Notes: generated from the letters alone by a model not told the origin. Positions 9,068 through 20,357 are shown, counted from the stretch's first letter. The stretch: 22,630 bases of DNA from Silene noctiflora (GCA_009801015.1 VHZZ01019071.1:10952-33581); one strand, 5' to 3'. Made by a program: numbers and translations.

Positions 9068-12000
9068 TCAAGCATGCATATAATTACAGGAAGCACCCTT
9101 CTTGCAATGCCCACTTTCATGGAATTTGCACACCCCTACTACTCCGCTATATGATGACTGCCTGTTCTTCATAGTTCCCCTTGAATTATGATTCTGGTAA
9201 CCTCCCTGACCGGGTGTGCTCCCTTGAGGGCTCACCTGACTGATGTTAGTGCTTCCACCTGCCCCTGACCAGCCCATGGTTGTGGTCCTGCCGGGGGTAG
9301 ACGTGGAGCCTGCTTGTTGCTCAATATCAGCTCCTGTGGGTGGTCCGACCCATACCATATTTGGATTGTTGTCACTTCCCCGCGTGGATGTGTTCCGTGG
9401 TGGGGCCACCCCAGCAGGTTTAGTGCTTCCACCTGACGGACTGGACCCCACTCCTGAACAACCCATGGTTGGGGTTCCACCAGGCATAGCTGCTCTTGTT
9501 GGTGGGCCGACCCATACCATGTTTGGAGTCCCTAATTGCTGTTGTTGACCACCCCATGTCAAATTGGTCGAAGCAGATCCCCATGCATTTTGAGCGGGCA
9601 CACCTGCATGTCCAGCACTATTAGATGGAGTTTGATTACTTGCAGAAGGAGCTGTCCACTGACCATAACTGACTTGTGAAGCCACAGCGTTCGGATTGTT
9701 GGGTGCCTTGCTGGCTTTCATAATTTCTGGTCTTGCCACATGAGCAACTGACTGGTTATGAGCATAGACAGAAGGATTTTGCTCGGTGTCAGGCTCTGTG
9801 ACAATTGATAAGCTTTGTCCTGAATTTGATTGGCTCATCAAGGAATTAGCCGCAGTCAATGGTTGATTTCCCGTCTTTAAGCTGTTAGTGATACCCAAAG
9901 ACACATTTGACCTAGGGTCAGAAGGACACGTTGGAGTAGAAGGTAATCTTTCTATTCCTCCTCTTACTTGACTAGAAGATTGGAAAGAGCTTCTCGCAGG
10001 TGTTGGAGGACGGAAACCAGTCCCAGAACTGTGGGCGTTTACTGAGGTTTTAGACGACTCATTCTTTATCGATGACGCAACAGTTACAATTGGTCCTACG
10101 GAAGGCACTTCCTCGTCAAACTTTTCAGCCAAAATGTTGGTTAGAAGGCTAGAATCACTTTCACTTTGTGAGATCTTCCATACTCTCAATTCAGGTGGAA
10201 AATACCCGGCGTTACTCCATTTACGAAGCTGAGTTATGGAGAAGGGTCCTTGAACCTTTCCAGTCGGATCTCGGTAATGCCACATTTTTTCGGTCTCGTT
10301 GACTTTTGAATCTGTTTGACCTGCCACACTAGCTATACGAGGAGCTTCCAACGTAGTAGCAATAGGCAGATCAGATCGTGTCCCAGAATGATCAGTTCGT
10401 ATCCTCGACTCAGTAGTCAACCTTGGCTTTTCCGAACTGTTTGACATAGGTGTTCCCTTGTCTACTCCATTAGTCAAAGTATGTTCACGAGTTGGAGAGG
10501 TGAAAGATGAGTCTTCCCTTCGCACTTGAAAACCCTTGCCTAACGAACTCCTGTTTGGTTCCGGTTTATGGTTTGGAGATCTTGCATTAGCACAGCAGGG
10601 TTCACTAGAAGCATGTGATGACAAATAGTCCCCACCCTTTCTTTTGAATCCAGTTTCTCTTTGCCTTGTATCAGTAACTGCATGAAAAGAAGCAGATGAT
10701 TCATATATTTAGCATTCTAATATACTCCATATTTATTTCGGAAAGAACCAATTTCATAAATAGTGGCGCTTGCAGAAGTCTTGTTCATAGCTAGCAGACA
10801 GAACAAACCTTGTCTAGGACTGTCCATTTCATCTTCAGACTCGCTACTTGAATCCATTTTTAAATCTGCATGTACTTTCGGGATTTCATCTATCCTTCGC
10901 TGGCGTTCTTCAGGTGTTTTAAAAAGCTGCAATTTTTCTACATATTCTCTGAGTGTATAGTCAAGTTAAGAATTACCTTTTATACTCATGCGAAAAGTCA
11001 GAGCAAAGGGTAAACCACTCAACTACACTTTTTCCTTTACAACAACAACAACAACAACAACAACATCAGAGCCTTAATCCCAAAATGATTTGGGGTTGGC
11101 CGACATGAACCATCCTTTAGAACCGTTCATGGGTGATCGCGCACCTCAAAAAGCGGGAATGTAGAAAAGGAAAAGTGAAAAGCGAATGGGGAGTGGAGAG
11201 ATAATTCTACTCCCTCCATTTCATGAAATAAGCCCCATTTGGCTTTTTATCGAGATGAAAAAAGTCAACGAGTTTACTCGGACGACTACAGAGAATATAT
11301 ATTAGAATTTGTAGACTGGAATTATTAGAGGACTAAAGGTACCCATATTGATACTATGATCCTGTCTAAACGGCTAAACCACGTACAACTGATGAATTCC
11401 AAGGCCATATCTTATTTCAACAGCATAAATTACGTTCCTTTGAAAAATCTTCCACTGCCAGTACCAGAAGAATACTACTCCGTATGTGATTATGAAGATT
11501 TACAACCTCTACAAAAAGTATAATGGTATAAAAATTAATAATGCAATTTTAAATGCACACAAGAAAATTGAAAACAATTACCGCTATTTCGAGTTAAGTT
11601 TACAAGGTAGATTTTTTCTGACTATTGGATCTACACACAAATGACACAATAGAACATAAGAATATACCTGACAGTGTGCATCCCGAAGAATGAATGCCAT
11701 TCAAGTTTCAACTCTAGAAAAATATACCCATAGAGACCCAACATAGCAAAACAACTTTCACAGCCACAAAATGTGCAAATCAGACATTATCATCTTTGGT
11801 CAATGACAAAAGGATATTCTTTCTTACGCCCTTTCTCACTAGCTCGATCACGAAGATGAGTAAGCCTCACTATTTCTGCTTCAAGCCACTGAAGAAGTCA
11901 TTAAAAGCTACCGGTAAGCTCAAGGAATTGAAACCCTAGGAGAAAGAGGCACAAGTGACGAGAAAGCCAGAAAACGGCCATAAGCCAAAATGGATCTCAT

Positions 12001-15000
12001 GATGGCCAACAGAAGCACAATGTCAAATTGCATAACTATGACAGAGGGAAGGGGAAGTAGAAGAATGGAAGGGAGACTCAGTCATGTTGGTTAGGAACAA
12101 TGCATCATAAGTATAAAAATGGAAACAAGAATGACCGCACTCAAAATCCCTTGAGTAACTTTTATGGAACAAAATACACGGCGAAAGAACTATATTTATC
12201 TTGAAGCCTAGCACATTAATAAAGCATCAGAAAATGAGTAATAATTATTATGAAGCAATTAATAAAAGGCAGGTCAGGTCATATCCAATTTCCTTGCTAG
12301 TTCAGGAGCAACGTATGAACATGGTTTTCCTATAGCAAAAAGCTACTTGTAGGACATCGTGAAAGATGAAACAGTATTTTCCTTTACCATCTTTCGACAA
12401 GTAGGAAGCCACTAAAGCACTGAAAAAGCACCCAGCTCATAGCTAGTTGTTCATTTGAAATTTGGTAATAAGTCAACAACACAGTTACAGAGGCACAGCA
12501 CCGCAAAGCAAATATTTACATACTACAATCAACTGAGGGGAAAACAAACTTACATCAACTACTCTAGCTTCCTGAAGTGCCCTGGCTTTTTTCACAATAT
12601 CACCCTGTAAGAGCACATTCATCTCAGCATCATATATAGTAAATGCAGGTGAGCTCTCGACTTGATAACAATTTCCTTACCACAGTCATCCGTTTGATAA
12701 GTCCACATTTAACGCTCTGACGTAGTCGCTTACATTCCTCCTACATGAGAGCAAGATAGAATTTTCACTGTAATCAAGTTACATTCCCACCAACTTACTA
12801 CATATTCATAACAGAATACAGCCATTTAAATTTCAGGAATAATATACACATTCATTTCATGAATGTTCAGCCACAGCCACATCAAGACAATTTAAGATGG
12901 CATACATCGTAAGCCTGCATCAAGAGATTGATAGACCCGTGTCAACTAGCTCACTATTACAAAGAAGTGAGAAAGTTCAGTGAGAATTATTCTCTGTAGT
13001 TAGAGAAAAAACAAACATAGCTTTTTGCATATCCACAAAAGCACACTGGTCACATTGAAATCTATTAGTTACATTAACATGTTCATTTTTTTTTTTTTTG
13101 ACAATTTTCACTGTGAAAACAAGTGCAGATACAATGTTTGACTTGGTCGATGAATTGTTAAGAAGCGGAACAGCAGTTTACGCAGACTGTGGTATTTAAA
13201 ATATTACAGTTGGTCTCTCTTAAGACAAACATATCCGCCTTAACTTAAAACGGGTAAAAGAGCACCCTACTTGGATAGATGGGATAAAATTTTTGCTAGT
13301 TTCTAGATATTCTGGTTTTGTCTCATGTACCCTATTTAACCCGTTTCAAGTTTAGGACGGAAATGCCCGCCTTAAACAAGAATTTGTTCAACAATAATTT
13401 TATGATCGGGAAAAAGGGTAAAATACAAATACACAGGTTCCAGAGAGGATTGATCAAATGGACATGTTGAATTTGTTACCCCTCCTCTACATTTTAAGGA
13501 AGCAAATGTTCCACAATAGGGCAAAGGATCAATGCAACATTGCTCTTTCTCATGCTTTTCACATGCAGGATGAGAAAATGACTTGTTTTTGCCATTGTCC
13601 ATCAGGAAAAAAGAAAGAAGATTAACTGAAAATCAGAAAATATGCTTTTTAATTATGACCTCAGAAAAATCTTGATTGGAAACTAAATCCATTGATATGG
13701 TCTCCATCCTGTCCAAATTCAAGATCTGTAGCATCATATTTGTTGTTCTTTTACCCACTTTATATGATTCAGCTTCTTTGCTCGTACCTAGTAAGAAACA
13801 ATCTCACATACTTTATACTGATGAACGGATGTATAATTTAAAACAAGAATCATCCTCATGAAATGTACTACTCTATACCAATTATCTGCACCAGCCTGTA
13901 ATTGTCCTGATTCAACCCGCTGCAGGGAATTCTTATTCGGACAAAAGACCCAACAACTTTGTCATGGAATATCTCGGGTTTTTTCAGAAGTGCTTCCACT
14001 AAATTACGGCGTAGGAAAATTAAGTTAATGTTATGCATATCAATAGCAGCATCGTCATCAAGGATTGACTGAGGCCTCCTTTCTTCTCCTCTTTTATGTT
14101 GTTTTCCCCCCCTTCTTTTTCTACCTTCCTGTAGTGAATCAGTGTCATCATAAGCATCCAGTTGCCTCATTTCTGTTTCAGCAGCACTTCCTTGATTATC
14201 AGCAATATCTTTTAAAAATAAGTGTGATTCAAGCAGCTTCAACATCTCATAATGGCCAACTCGTGATTTGCCAAAGATCTTCTGCAGCATAGAATCACAT
14301 ATAATTTTGCTCTGACGGCGTGGATCGCGGAGTTTATTTCTTTTAATATATTTTAGTAATAGATCCTGTACATCAAACTGAGTTAAGACAGATTGGTTGC
14401 CATTTCTCATGTGCTTGACAAACTCCAATAGTTCCTTTGATGCCCACTCGGTATTGCCTTCAGCACAATCATCAGCAGCAACATAATTTCCACCTTTAGA
14501 GCGGGACTTTGACAGCCTTCTTCCTTTATTAGCCCTCCTACTATTACTATCTGAGGAAGAATGATCTGAATCGGAATTTACATTATTGCTCTGCGATTTT
14601 ATTCTCCTTCTAGACTTTCTTTTCCCAAATCTTGCATCATTCTCCGAAGAGCCTTCAGTATCATAATCTACAGAGAATGAATTTCTCTTTGCATCTCTCT
14701 GTTTTGAGTCACTCAATTCTAAATGACCAAGGGAACTCTCAGAATCACCTCCTGCATCATTATTGCCTTCATGTTTCTTAATTGATGTCTGCCTCCTGCC
14801 AGAATCTTTCGAAGGATGTTTTCCCTGTGATAGCTCATCGGAAGAAATGCACAACTTCTCCTTTTGTTCTAACCAGTAATCCTTGAATAGATACTCCCAG
14901 CTGCTTGTATCACTAAAAATATCCTGGCCCTGTAACAAGATTAACAAAGAATGAGTTCAAATAAAAATGATCAAGGCCTTCATTAGTCAAATTTTGTCAT

Positions 15001-18000
15001 TACTTGAGAATAAAATGCAGACACAATTGTCAATTGCTATTCCCTTAGATCCAAAATACTTAAAATCATTTTTGAGATTTACATGTATATTAAGAAGTGC
15101 ATTTAACTCTCATGAGAGTAACTACTCATATGTTTTTTTTGGTAGTATGAATAACATACAATTACATACCCTTTCCATTAATTAGTTGTTTAAAAGATAA
15201 ATGCTTTCAAAGATAAACAAAGGGTATAAAGATTGCGATCTAGAGAGCACAGTCAAATACAACGACAGGTATTTTGGACAAAAACTTTTCTTGTAATTTA
15301 TACAACTTCCGCTTTCAATGTCAAGATACACCAAGAGAAATAAAAGCGCAGCATCAGGAGAGGAGTCACACATACTCCACATGTTTGTAGAATTAAAATA
15401 GTTGTCCAAAACTAGCAACCTTCAAATCACCGTTATGATGCGGCTACTGAACTATAGATCAATGTTATACACCAAGAGAAATAAAAGCGCAGCATCAGGA
15501 GAAGAGTCACACATACTCCATATGTTTGCAGAATTAAAATAGTTGTCCAAAACTAGTAACCTTCAAATCATCATTATGACGCGGCTACTGAATTATAGAT
15601 CAATGTTATCCTCACCAATGTCAGGTCGTATCAGCAAAATGTAGACCATAACCAAAGCTGATTCACAACCAGAAAAGGAGTGGCTGCTGTTACTGACAAG
15701 GTGGACCAGATGGAATGGATGACAGGATAATATTGAAGAGAAGAAGAAGAAGGCTTGAAACTAAGAATCTTTCTTGAACATTTACACTTAAAGCAGGAAA
15801 CGAAAGGTGTTTTCTAGTGTGTAGTGTAACTTGAGGAATCTATCAAACAATTTACAGGAAAACACTCCGAAAAATGAAGTTTACAAAATATCTGTATGAT
15901 TGAAACAAAAACAGACACAAAAATAGAGGCTGTGCTCCATAAGAGAACACCTGCGGTATTGGATATGCAGAAAATTATTCTTTTCGTACAGGCGCAAGCC
16001 GTGCAACCTAGCTGTGTAACACGGTCACTGATCTAGTGAATATCCAGCTAATGTAAGATCTATAACAGGTAAAAGTAAGCAACCTTAGCCCTAGGTAAAT
16101 AGAGAAGATAAAACAATCAAATTTCCATCGAGATTGGGAGTATATTATTCAAGTTTTTATTTAGAGAGAAAAAAAGAAAACACCGCCCAGTAATTTTTTG
16201 AGCATCATTTACATATTCTTTATATGAAAAATGCATCATTGTTCATAATTAAAGCCACAGTAAAAATCATATCGAATCAGAAAGATAGTCGTAGCAATAG
16301 GCAGAGATCGTAGTAAGACGAAAAGCAAAAGACGAGAACAATCGTACACATGAACTTAAAAATACGTGGAATTGAACATGTACCATTTCATTTTGTTCAC
16401 CATTTTCAATTGCCATTATAATTTTCATGCATGACTCACAAAATCCTTTGTTTCTTCTAATAGAAAACATAGAACTGATAGAAGCATCTTTACTGCAAGC
16501 TCGGCAAAGAGAGAACTGACAGGTATAACACATAAAATAAGCAGACTTCGCACAATGATTGCAGAGATGCCAACCTGAACATGAAGAAGCAAAAAAAAAA
16601 AAAAAATCAAACCTTGACGTTATCAACGTTAGAAGGTGTAATAGAGATAGTCATGGTGACAAGTTAAGAAACAAGGACTTCCGAATCAAACTGTTAAGGA
16701 ATACCAAGCTAGAGCAGCTAAACAAAGTTCTGCTAAGCAAAACCAATTACTCCGTATTAAAGTATCTTAATGACTTTTATACACTGAATAAAGCCAAGAA
16801 GGATATAGATTGGATAATCTAACTAATTTTACAACTTGACAAATTTTATTTGTTTAACAGCTTCACTAATCATTTACTCCATATCAGTATTTCTAGTTAA
16901 ATGAGGAAAATGTAACTCTTTTTCTCATGTAACTCGCAACTAAATGCCTGAGTGATGAGATCAGTTCCATGACTAATTCACATTAATTACATGTCTTATC
17001 CCAACAACCGGAGACAACAACACGCATCCGTCATGACGTGGAAGTTTTAATTCCATAAATACCAGAAGTTAGCAGTCATTAGCTGATCTGCAAATCAGGC
17101 AATCAAGTCATTACTACTAATGCAACCCGAATCAACGAACATGCAAGATTACTAGGACAATGTTACGAAAAACTCTATCTAGCAAGAGTTAGATACTTAG
17201 ATTCCAACCCACTTCAGCACATTCACATAATGCCTCAAAACATGCATATACAGATACACTGCCCCAACTGCTAACATAGTTAAAGCTTTTCAGTATGCAT
17301 GCTCAAAGTCCAAAGAATAAAGAAGGTTATCTAGTCACAAATCCACCCTAAAAATCACAGGTAATACCAAGTTAACCGGCAATTAAAAAACACGATAAAG
17401 AAAGCTACAATGCCAATATACATGGAAAAATGCAAGCATACCACATGTCCAGTGGTCGTTGGTATTGAAAAACTCGTCATCATGATCAATACAGGAAGGA
17501 TGATATGCCTTAGGGCAGCCTCTGGAAATTCAACATAAGAATTTAAATGAATTAGCATATTACTACAAAACATAAAGTACTAATGTCAGTGTCAACAAAA
17601 CAAATCCTTAAATCATATAGTATCAAATCAATAACTACATAAAGTCTATCTTTATCTTCGTACTCAAAATATTCCTAATGTTCCGAAAAATATTGTTACT
17701 TTAGGTAAGACTCGACTCAAACACTCCATACTTTTCGGTTTCTCCCATATCCATAGTAACGCGAAAACACTTATTGCAATATTCATTGGTCTCGTATTAA
17801 GACAGGTGCGTAACTCGTCAGTACAACAGTACGCAAAATCGATCATCTCGAGATAAGACCAAACTTAAGGCCGGAGATAAAGTCAGTGTAATGCAGCAAT
17901 ACCTGCGATCACATAAAACAAGATCCCCACCATCAAGGCAAATGAAACAAACATCCTCCCCTACAACCCTCCTGGATGAAACAGTTTTCACCGTAGTCAC

Positions 18001-18546
18001 AGCCTTCGCATTCTGCCCACGCTTCCTCTTCCCACTACTACATTCCTCACTGTCCTTCATCTCTGTTTCGAGGTCTATTTCAATGTCAGCAATTGGTGTT
18101 TCCTCCTTAATTATGGATTCATCGTCTTTCGGCGCACTCACAGTAGTTGAATTGTCCATTTCCTTCCTTTCCTCGTCGTTTTCCACCTCATCTTCATCGT
18201 TTTTTCGACGTTTTTGCGAACTAACATTCGCAATTCCGCCATTTTTTTCCTCCTTAGGAACAACCGCCTCGTCTTTCTCAATAACCTCCTCATTTCGTAC
18301 ATGCTGATTAACATTCGCATTTTCGCCATCATCGCTTTCTTCTTTCAGTTTATCGACATTTTCGACCTCGTTTTCGCAACATACAATCTCAATTCCGGCA
18401 TCGCCATCCGAAAAGTCACCACATACCTCCACAAGTGACACATCCGCGTCACATCTCGGTTTCGATTCGTTGCCGCCATTTTCGACCAATGTACCGCAAA
18501 ATTCAACTTCCAGAGCTTCATCGGCGACATTTTCAGCGTCCTCCAT
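9068..18546 (-). CDS. C3H44-like: NERD/C3H44-type chromatin protein: PHD, SWIB, Plus-3, GYF and CCCH domains, 10 exons, 1343 aa
   Basis: Nuclear adaptor of the plant C3H19 (NERD)/C3H44 family. In Arabidopsis NERD binds histone H3 and AGO2 and supports small-RNA-directed DNA methylation. Exons (minus): 18546-17903, 17521-17442, 16574-16384, 14929-13879, 13787-13660, 12740-12681, 12604-12554, 11888-11818, 10954-10809, 10677-9068. Phases agree and the total is 4032 nt. Residues 1-195 are acidic and low-complexity. The PHD finger starts at C200, C203, C212, C217, H222, C225 and a second Cys-rich part follows to about 290. A Ser/Arg/Lys-rich, NLS-like stretch is at about 405-450. SWIB is at about 465-546, Plus-3 at about 604-728, and GYF at about 938-993 (WHYRDP, GPFS, LRKW, GYFP). 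A Ser/Pro/Gly-rich tail ends in a CCCH finger C1324-x7-C1332-x5-C1338-x3-H1342. Intron 8 appears to be AT-AC. Length is near C3H44 (about 1.3k aa) and shorter than NERD (about 1.8k), but which paralogue this is remains undecided. Confidence 0.93.
9335..9526 (-). repeat. Duplicated coding segment with PNMVWVGPPT motif
   Basis: Within the last exon the ten-residue motif PNMVWVGPPT occurs at protein residues 1192-1201 (genome 9526-9497) and again at 1246-1255 (9364-9335), offset 54 aa. Each copy is followed by a related TMGxSGxG element (MGCSG in the first, MGWSG in the second). This is an imperfect tandem duplication in the disordered region before the CCCH finger. Confidence 0.8.
10955..11817 (-). 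other. U12-type AT-AC intron (intron 8 of the NERD-like gene)
   Basis: Exon 8 ends ...AAGAAAGA, followed by ATATCCTTTT, the U12 AT-AC donor consensus. The acceptor reads TTCTTAAC (a U12 branch-site match, genome 10972-10965), then TTGACTATAC and the exon ACTCAGAGAA. Joining these gives GRKKELREYVEKL in frame, which is the continuous family sequence as I remember it. GT-AG alternatives fail: the GT inside CGTAAG with the nearest AG either hits a stop or loses conserved residues. The short branch-to-acceptor distance (about 11 bases) also fits U12. The intron hosts a SINE. Confidence 0.85.
11041..11200 (-). mobile_element. SINE with (GTT)n tail, antisense in intron 8
   Basis: Read on the minus strand the segment ends CATTTTGGGATTAAGGCTCT, GA, then (TGT)n. 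It is preceded by GCGATCACCCATGAACGG and a GGTTCATGTCGGCCAACCCC block. This 3' end with a GTT-repeat tail is common to plant SINEs of Au type. The CAA repeat on the + strand begins at about 11041. The 5' border near 11200 is an estimate. It is transcribed in the same direction as the host gene. Confidence 0.6.
13215..13385. mobile_element. MITE-like inverted-repeat element in intron 5
   Basis: Two arms of about 50 bases face each other. The left (from 13217) contains ATATCCGCCTTAACTTAAAA then CGGGTAAAAG. The right, read on the other strand from 13385, contains CATTTCCGTCCTAAACTTGA then AACGGGTTAAATAGG. Identity is roughly three quarters over the arms, with a central part of about 60 bases. 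No transposase is present and I cannot name the superfamily. It lies in intron 5 of the NERD-like gene. Confidence 0.55.
15328..15609. repeat. 141-bp perfect-length tandem duplication in intron 3
   Basis: Copy one is 15328-15468 and copy two is 15469-15609, head to tail with no gap. By eye there are eight differences and no indels, and all eight are transitions. The unit contains no evident coding or transposon end. It lies in intron 3 of the NERD-like gene, away from splice sites. Confidence 0.9.
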
Positions 18547-18733
18547 TGATGAAGAATCACCTGAAAGATTAAGGAAATAAAGGGGAAATTGGGGATTATT
18601 ATTATCTAAAATGAAAAACCCTAGAATTACACAAGTTTTTTCGTTGATGACGTTTCGTTATCGCTCCCCCGAAGTCAGGACATGCTCGTTTTTAGCCTTC
18701 TTCTGTTACACCATTTCATTTTATTTTCTTTTT
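18547..18733 (-). promoter_or_regulatory. 5' leader and promoter-proximal DNA of the NERD-like gene
   Basis: Sequence upstream of the ATG at 18546. A telo-box-like AAACCCTA (18616-18623, + strand) lies about 70 bases from the start codon; such motifs are common near transcription starts of plant housekeeping genes. No distinct TATA box is seen. The start codon is the first ATG of the open frame and begins the acidic N-terminus MEDAENVADEAL. Confidence 0.4.
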
Positions 18734-18800
18734 GAATAGCCAAGTGGTTAGAGTCTAAAGCGTTTGATGGAGCAACATCAAATCCTCACGTTATTTTTAT
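18734..18800 (+). mobile_element. tRNA-derived SINE head or tRNA relic
   Basis: TAGCCAAGTGGTTAGAG (18737-18753) fits an RNA polymerase III A box, and CATCAAATCC (about 18776-18785) resembles a B box at a plausible distance. There is no cloverleaf with acceptor stem, so this is not a working tRNA gene. A SINE head or tRNA fragment is the simplest reading. Confidence 0.35.
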
Positions 18801-18891
18801 TTCACAAATTTTCGTTTCTGACTACAATATCCGTTACAAGTTTATCACAAATTCAATATAACCTATTTGAATAGATAAAGACAATAATAGT

Positions 18892-18962
18892 TAGTAGGTA
18901 ATTTTCGGGAGGATATTTTTGGGTAGCTATTCCCCGTGTAATAGCTAGTAGATAATTTTCGG
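18892..18962. repeat. Short direct repeat TAGTAGRTAATTTTCGGG
   Basis: The unit occurs near 18892-18909 and again at 18945-18962 with one difference. The sequence between and after (to about 19195) shows no gene; it holds an AAAAT-rich run and the palindrome listed separately. Confidence 0.6.
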
Positions 18963-19071
18963 GCCCTTACCGCTCATTTGTACCAAAATAAAAATAAAAA
19001 TAAAGACAGGCCCTTTGAGATTTCCTATGCACTCTCATTTTTGTCTTATCTACTCGTGTAGGTGATACTTG

Positions 19072-19095
19072 ATCCGTCACAAGCTTGTGACGGAT
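19072..19095. repeat. Perfect 24-bp palindrome
   Basis: ATCCGTCACAAG is followed directly by its exact reverse complement, with no spacer. It is followed by alternating AT. It may be a transposon end-to-end remnant or a fold-back core; no gene is near enough to call it an operator. Confidence 0.85.
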
Positions 19096-19195
19096 ATATA
19101 TGCCCGTTATTAGCAATTCATAGACTATACATCCGGTTGTATAATAATGTTGTACATTGAGGGTTATATTAGTCTTTTTCAATTACAATTGTTAA

Positions 19196-19372
19196 AGCCT
19201 AAAACAAAACAACCATAATCAATTCAATTCCCTTTCTCCCTCTAAATTATTCAATCAATTATTATAATTATAATAACCCTCTTTCTTCAATCAAAATCAA
19301 TAAAAATTTAATCAATTTTTATCATCAATGGTGGACGAAGCTTATTATGGCGGAAATACAACTAAAAATTAA
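19196..19372 (+). pseudogene. Orphan gene start: pyrimidine-rich leader plus short truncated ORF
   Basis: The stretch 19196-19327 (CCCTTTCTCCCTCTAAATTA and AT/CAAT-rich DNA) looks like a plant 5' UTR. It leads to ATCATCAATGG and a frame MVDEAYYGGNTTKN, which stops at 19370-19372. No continuation with splice sites is obvious. It may be the 5' end of a gene captured or cut by the nearby Helitron. I do not recognise the protein. Confidence 0.25.
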
Positions 19373-19447
19373 AATGCAAAATAAATGGCTTTGAAAAGAC
19401 AACTAGAAATTACATCTCTTCGTCAAGATAATTTTTCTCTGTAATCA

Positions 19448-20150
19448 TCCCCTATCTAATAATCCCCTATAGGTGAACTCATAAAGTTTTCCTCCATAAA
19501 GCATCATTTTAAATAAAAAAACTATTGATAATTTAATTGTATTCACTAAATAAGGAAATTAATAATAAATGTATTTCACTATATAAGTTCTTCATTAAAA
19601 TTAATTTTTTCATCAAATTATATAATTTTCACTAAACATTAAAGTATAACTAATATAAAACTATAAATTATTAAATGTTTTATTGATATTATTTTTTTAG
19701 AATGACTTGACTCATACTATTCATACTATGTATAAACAAAAATTATAAATCGTTTTGATTACTTTCATAACAAAAAAAATAAAAATTGAGAGAATTTATA
19801 AATTGGAATAATTAGCATTGTGGTATCAAAAATACTTTTTAAGAAAAATACATTTAAGCACATTACTCAATTCTCTTGGATTAAGTTTTCAATTTTAATT
19901 CTTTTTTTTGCTCGAAACAAAATACAAAAACAAGAAACATGAACAATTAATGAGATACCACTGTTATTTTACAGTTCAATTTTACTCAGTTTTCTTGAAT
20001 AATTTTACAGTTTAATTTTTCTTTTCCTTATAATAAAATATAATGACGTGAAATATGAAAAATTAATAAGGTGTTAATTAACATGATGAAGTAATACAAA
20101 AGTAAAAACTCTATAAATACCGTGCATTCATTGCGCGGGATTTAAACTAG
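19448..20150 (+). mobile_element. Helitron, non-autonomous (3' end clear, 5' end tentative)
   Basis: The 3' end has a hairpin CCGTGCA / TGCGCGG (20120-20138, one mismatch), then GATTTAAA and CTAG at 20147-20150, followed by T, as in plant Helitrons. A possible 5' start is TCCCCTATCTAATAATCCCC at 19448, after A, but this is weak. The interior is extremely AT-rich with no coding, as in small non-autonomous copies. Confidence 0.55.
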
Positions 20151-20297
20151 TTATATATATAGTTTCATTAGACTTTGTACTAGAATTTGAAATATTTGAA
20201 CAATGAAAACTCGTCTTACAAATCTAGTTGAACATTTTTAGCTCGAGAATTGTTTGAATTAGCTCGTATTTTTGAAAGTACATTACAATTAAGTTTA

Positions 20298-20357
20298 AGC
20301 TCGTATTCTTTTCATGATAGCTCGTATTCTTTTCATAATATCTCGTATTCTTCATGT
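20298..20357 (+). repeat. Tandem repeat of AGCTCGTATTCTTTTCAT
   Basis: Two 21-base units (20298-20318 and 20319-20339) and a third diverged unit (20340-20357) follow each other. A further related AGCTCGTATTTTTG lies at 20261-20274. No coding frame is evident in the surrounding 20151-20512. Confidence 0.75.

Noticed and set aside
9243..9548. 101-codon + strand ORF and a second minus-strand frame over the last exon
   Set aside because: They are shadows of the repetitive Gly/Pro-rich C-terminal coding region of the NERD-like gene.
11206..11484. Possible second Stowaway-type MITE beginning CTCCCTCCATTTCATGAAAT
   Set aside because: Only one end is convincing; the ACTCCGTA at 11476-11484 could be the other, but I could not align opposing arms.
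13372..13602. 76-codon minus-strand ORF in intron 5 of the NERD-like gene
   Set aside because: It overlaps one arm of the MITE-like element, and the flanking exons join in phase without it to give a continuous Plus-3 domain.
14065..14292. 75-codon + strand ORF opposite exon 4 of the NERD-like gene
   Set aside because: It is an antisense shadow of the well-supported SWIB/Plus-3 exon.
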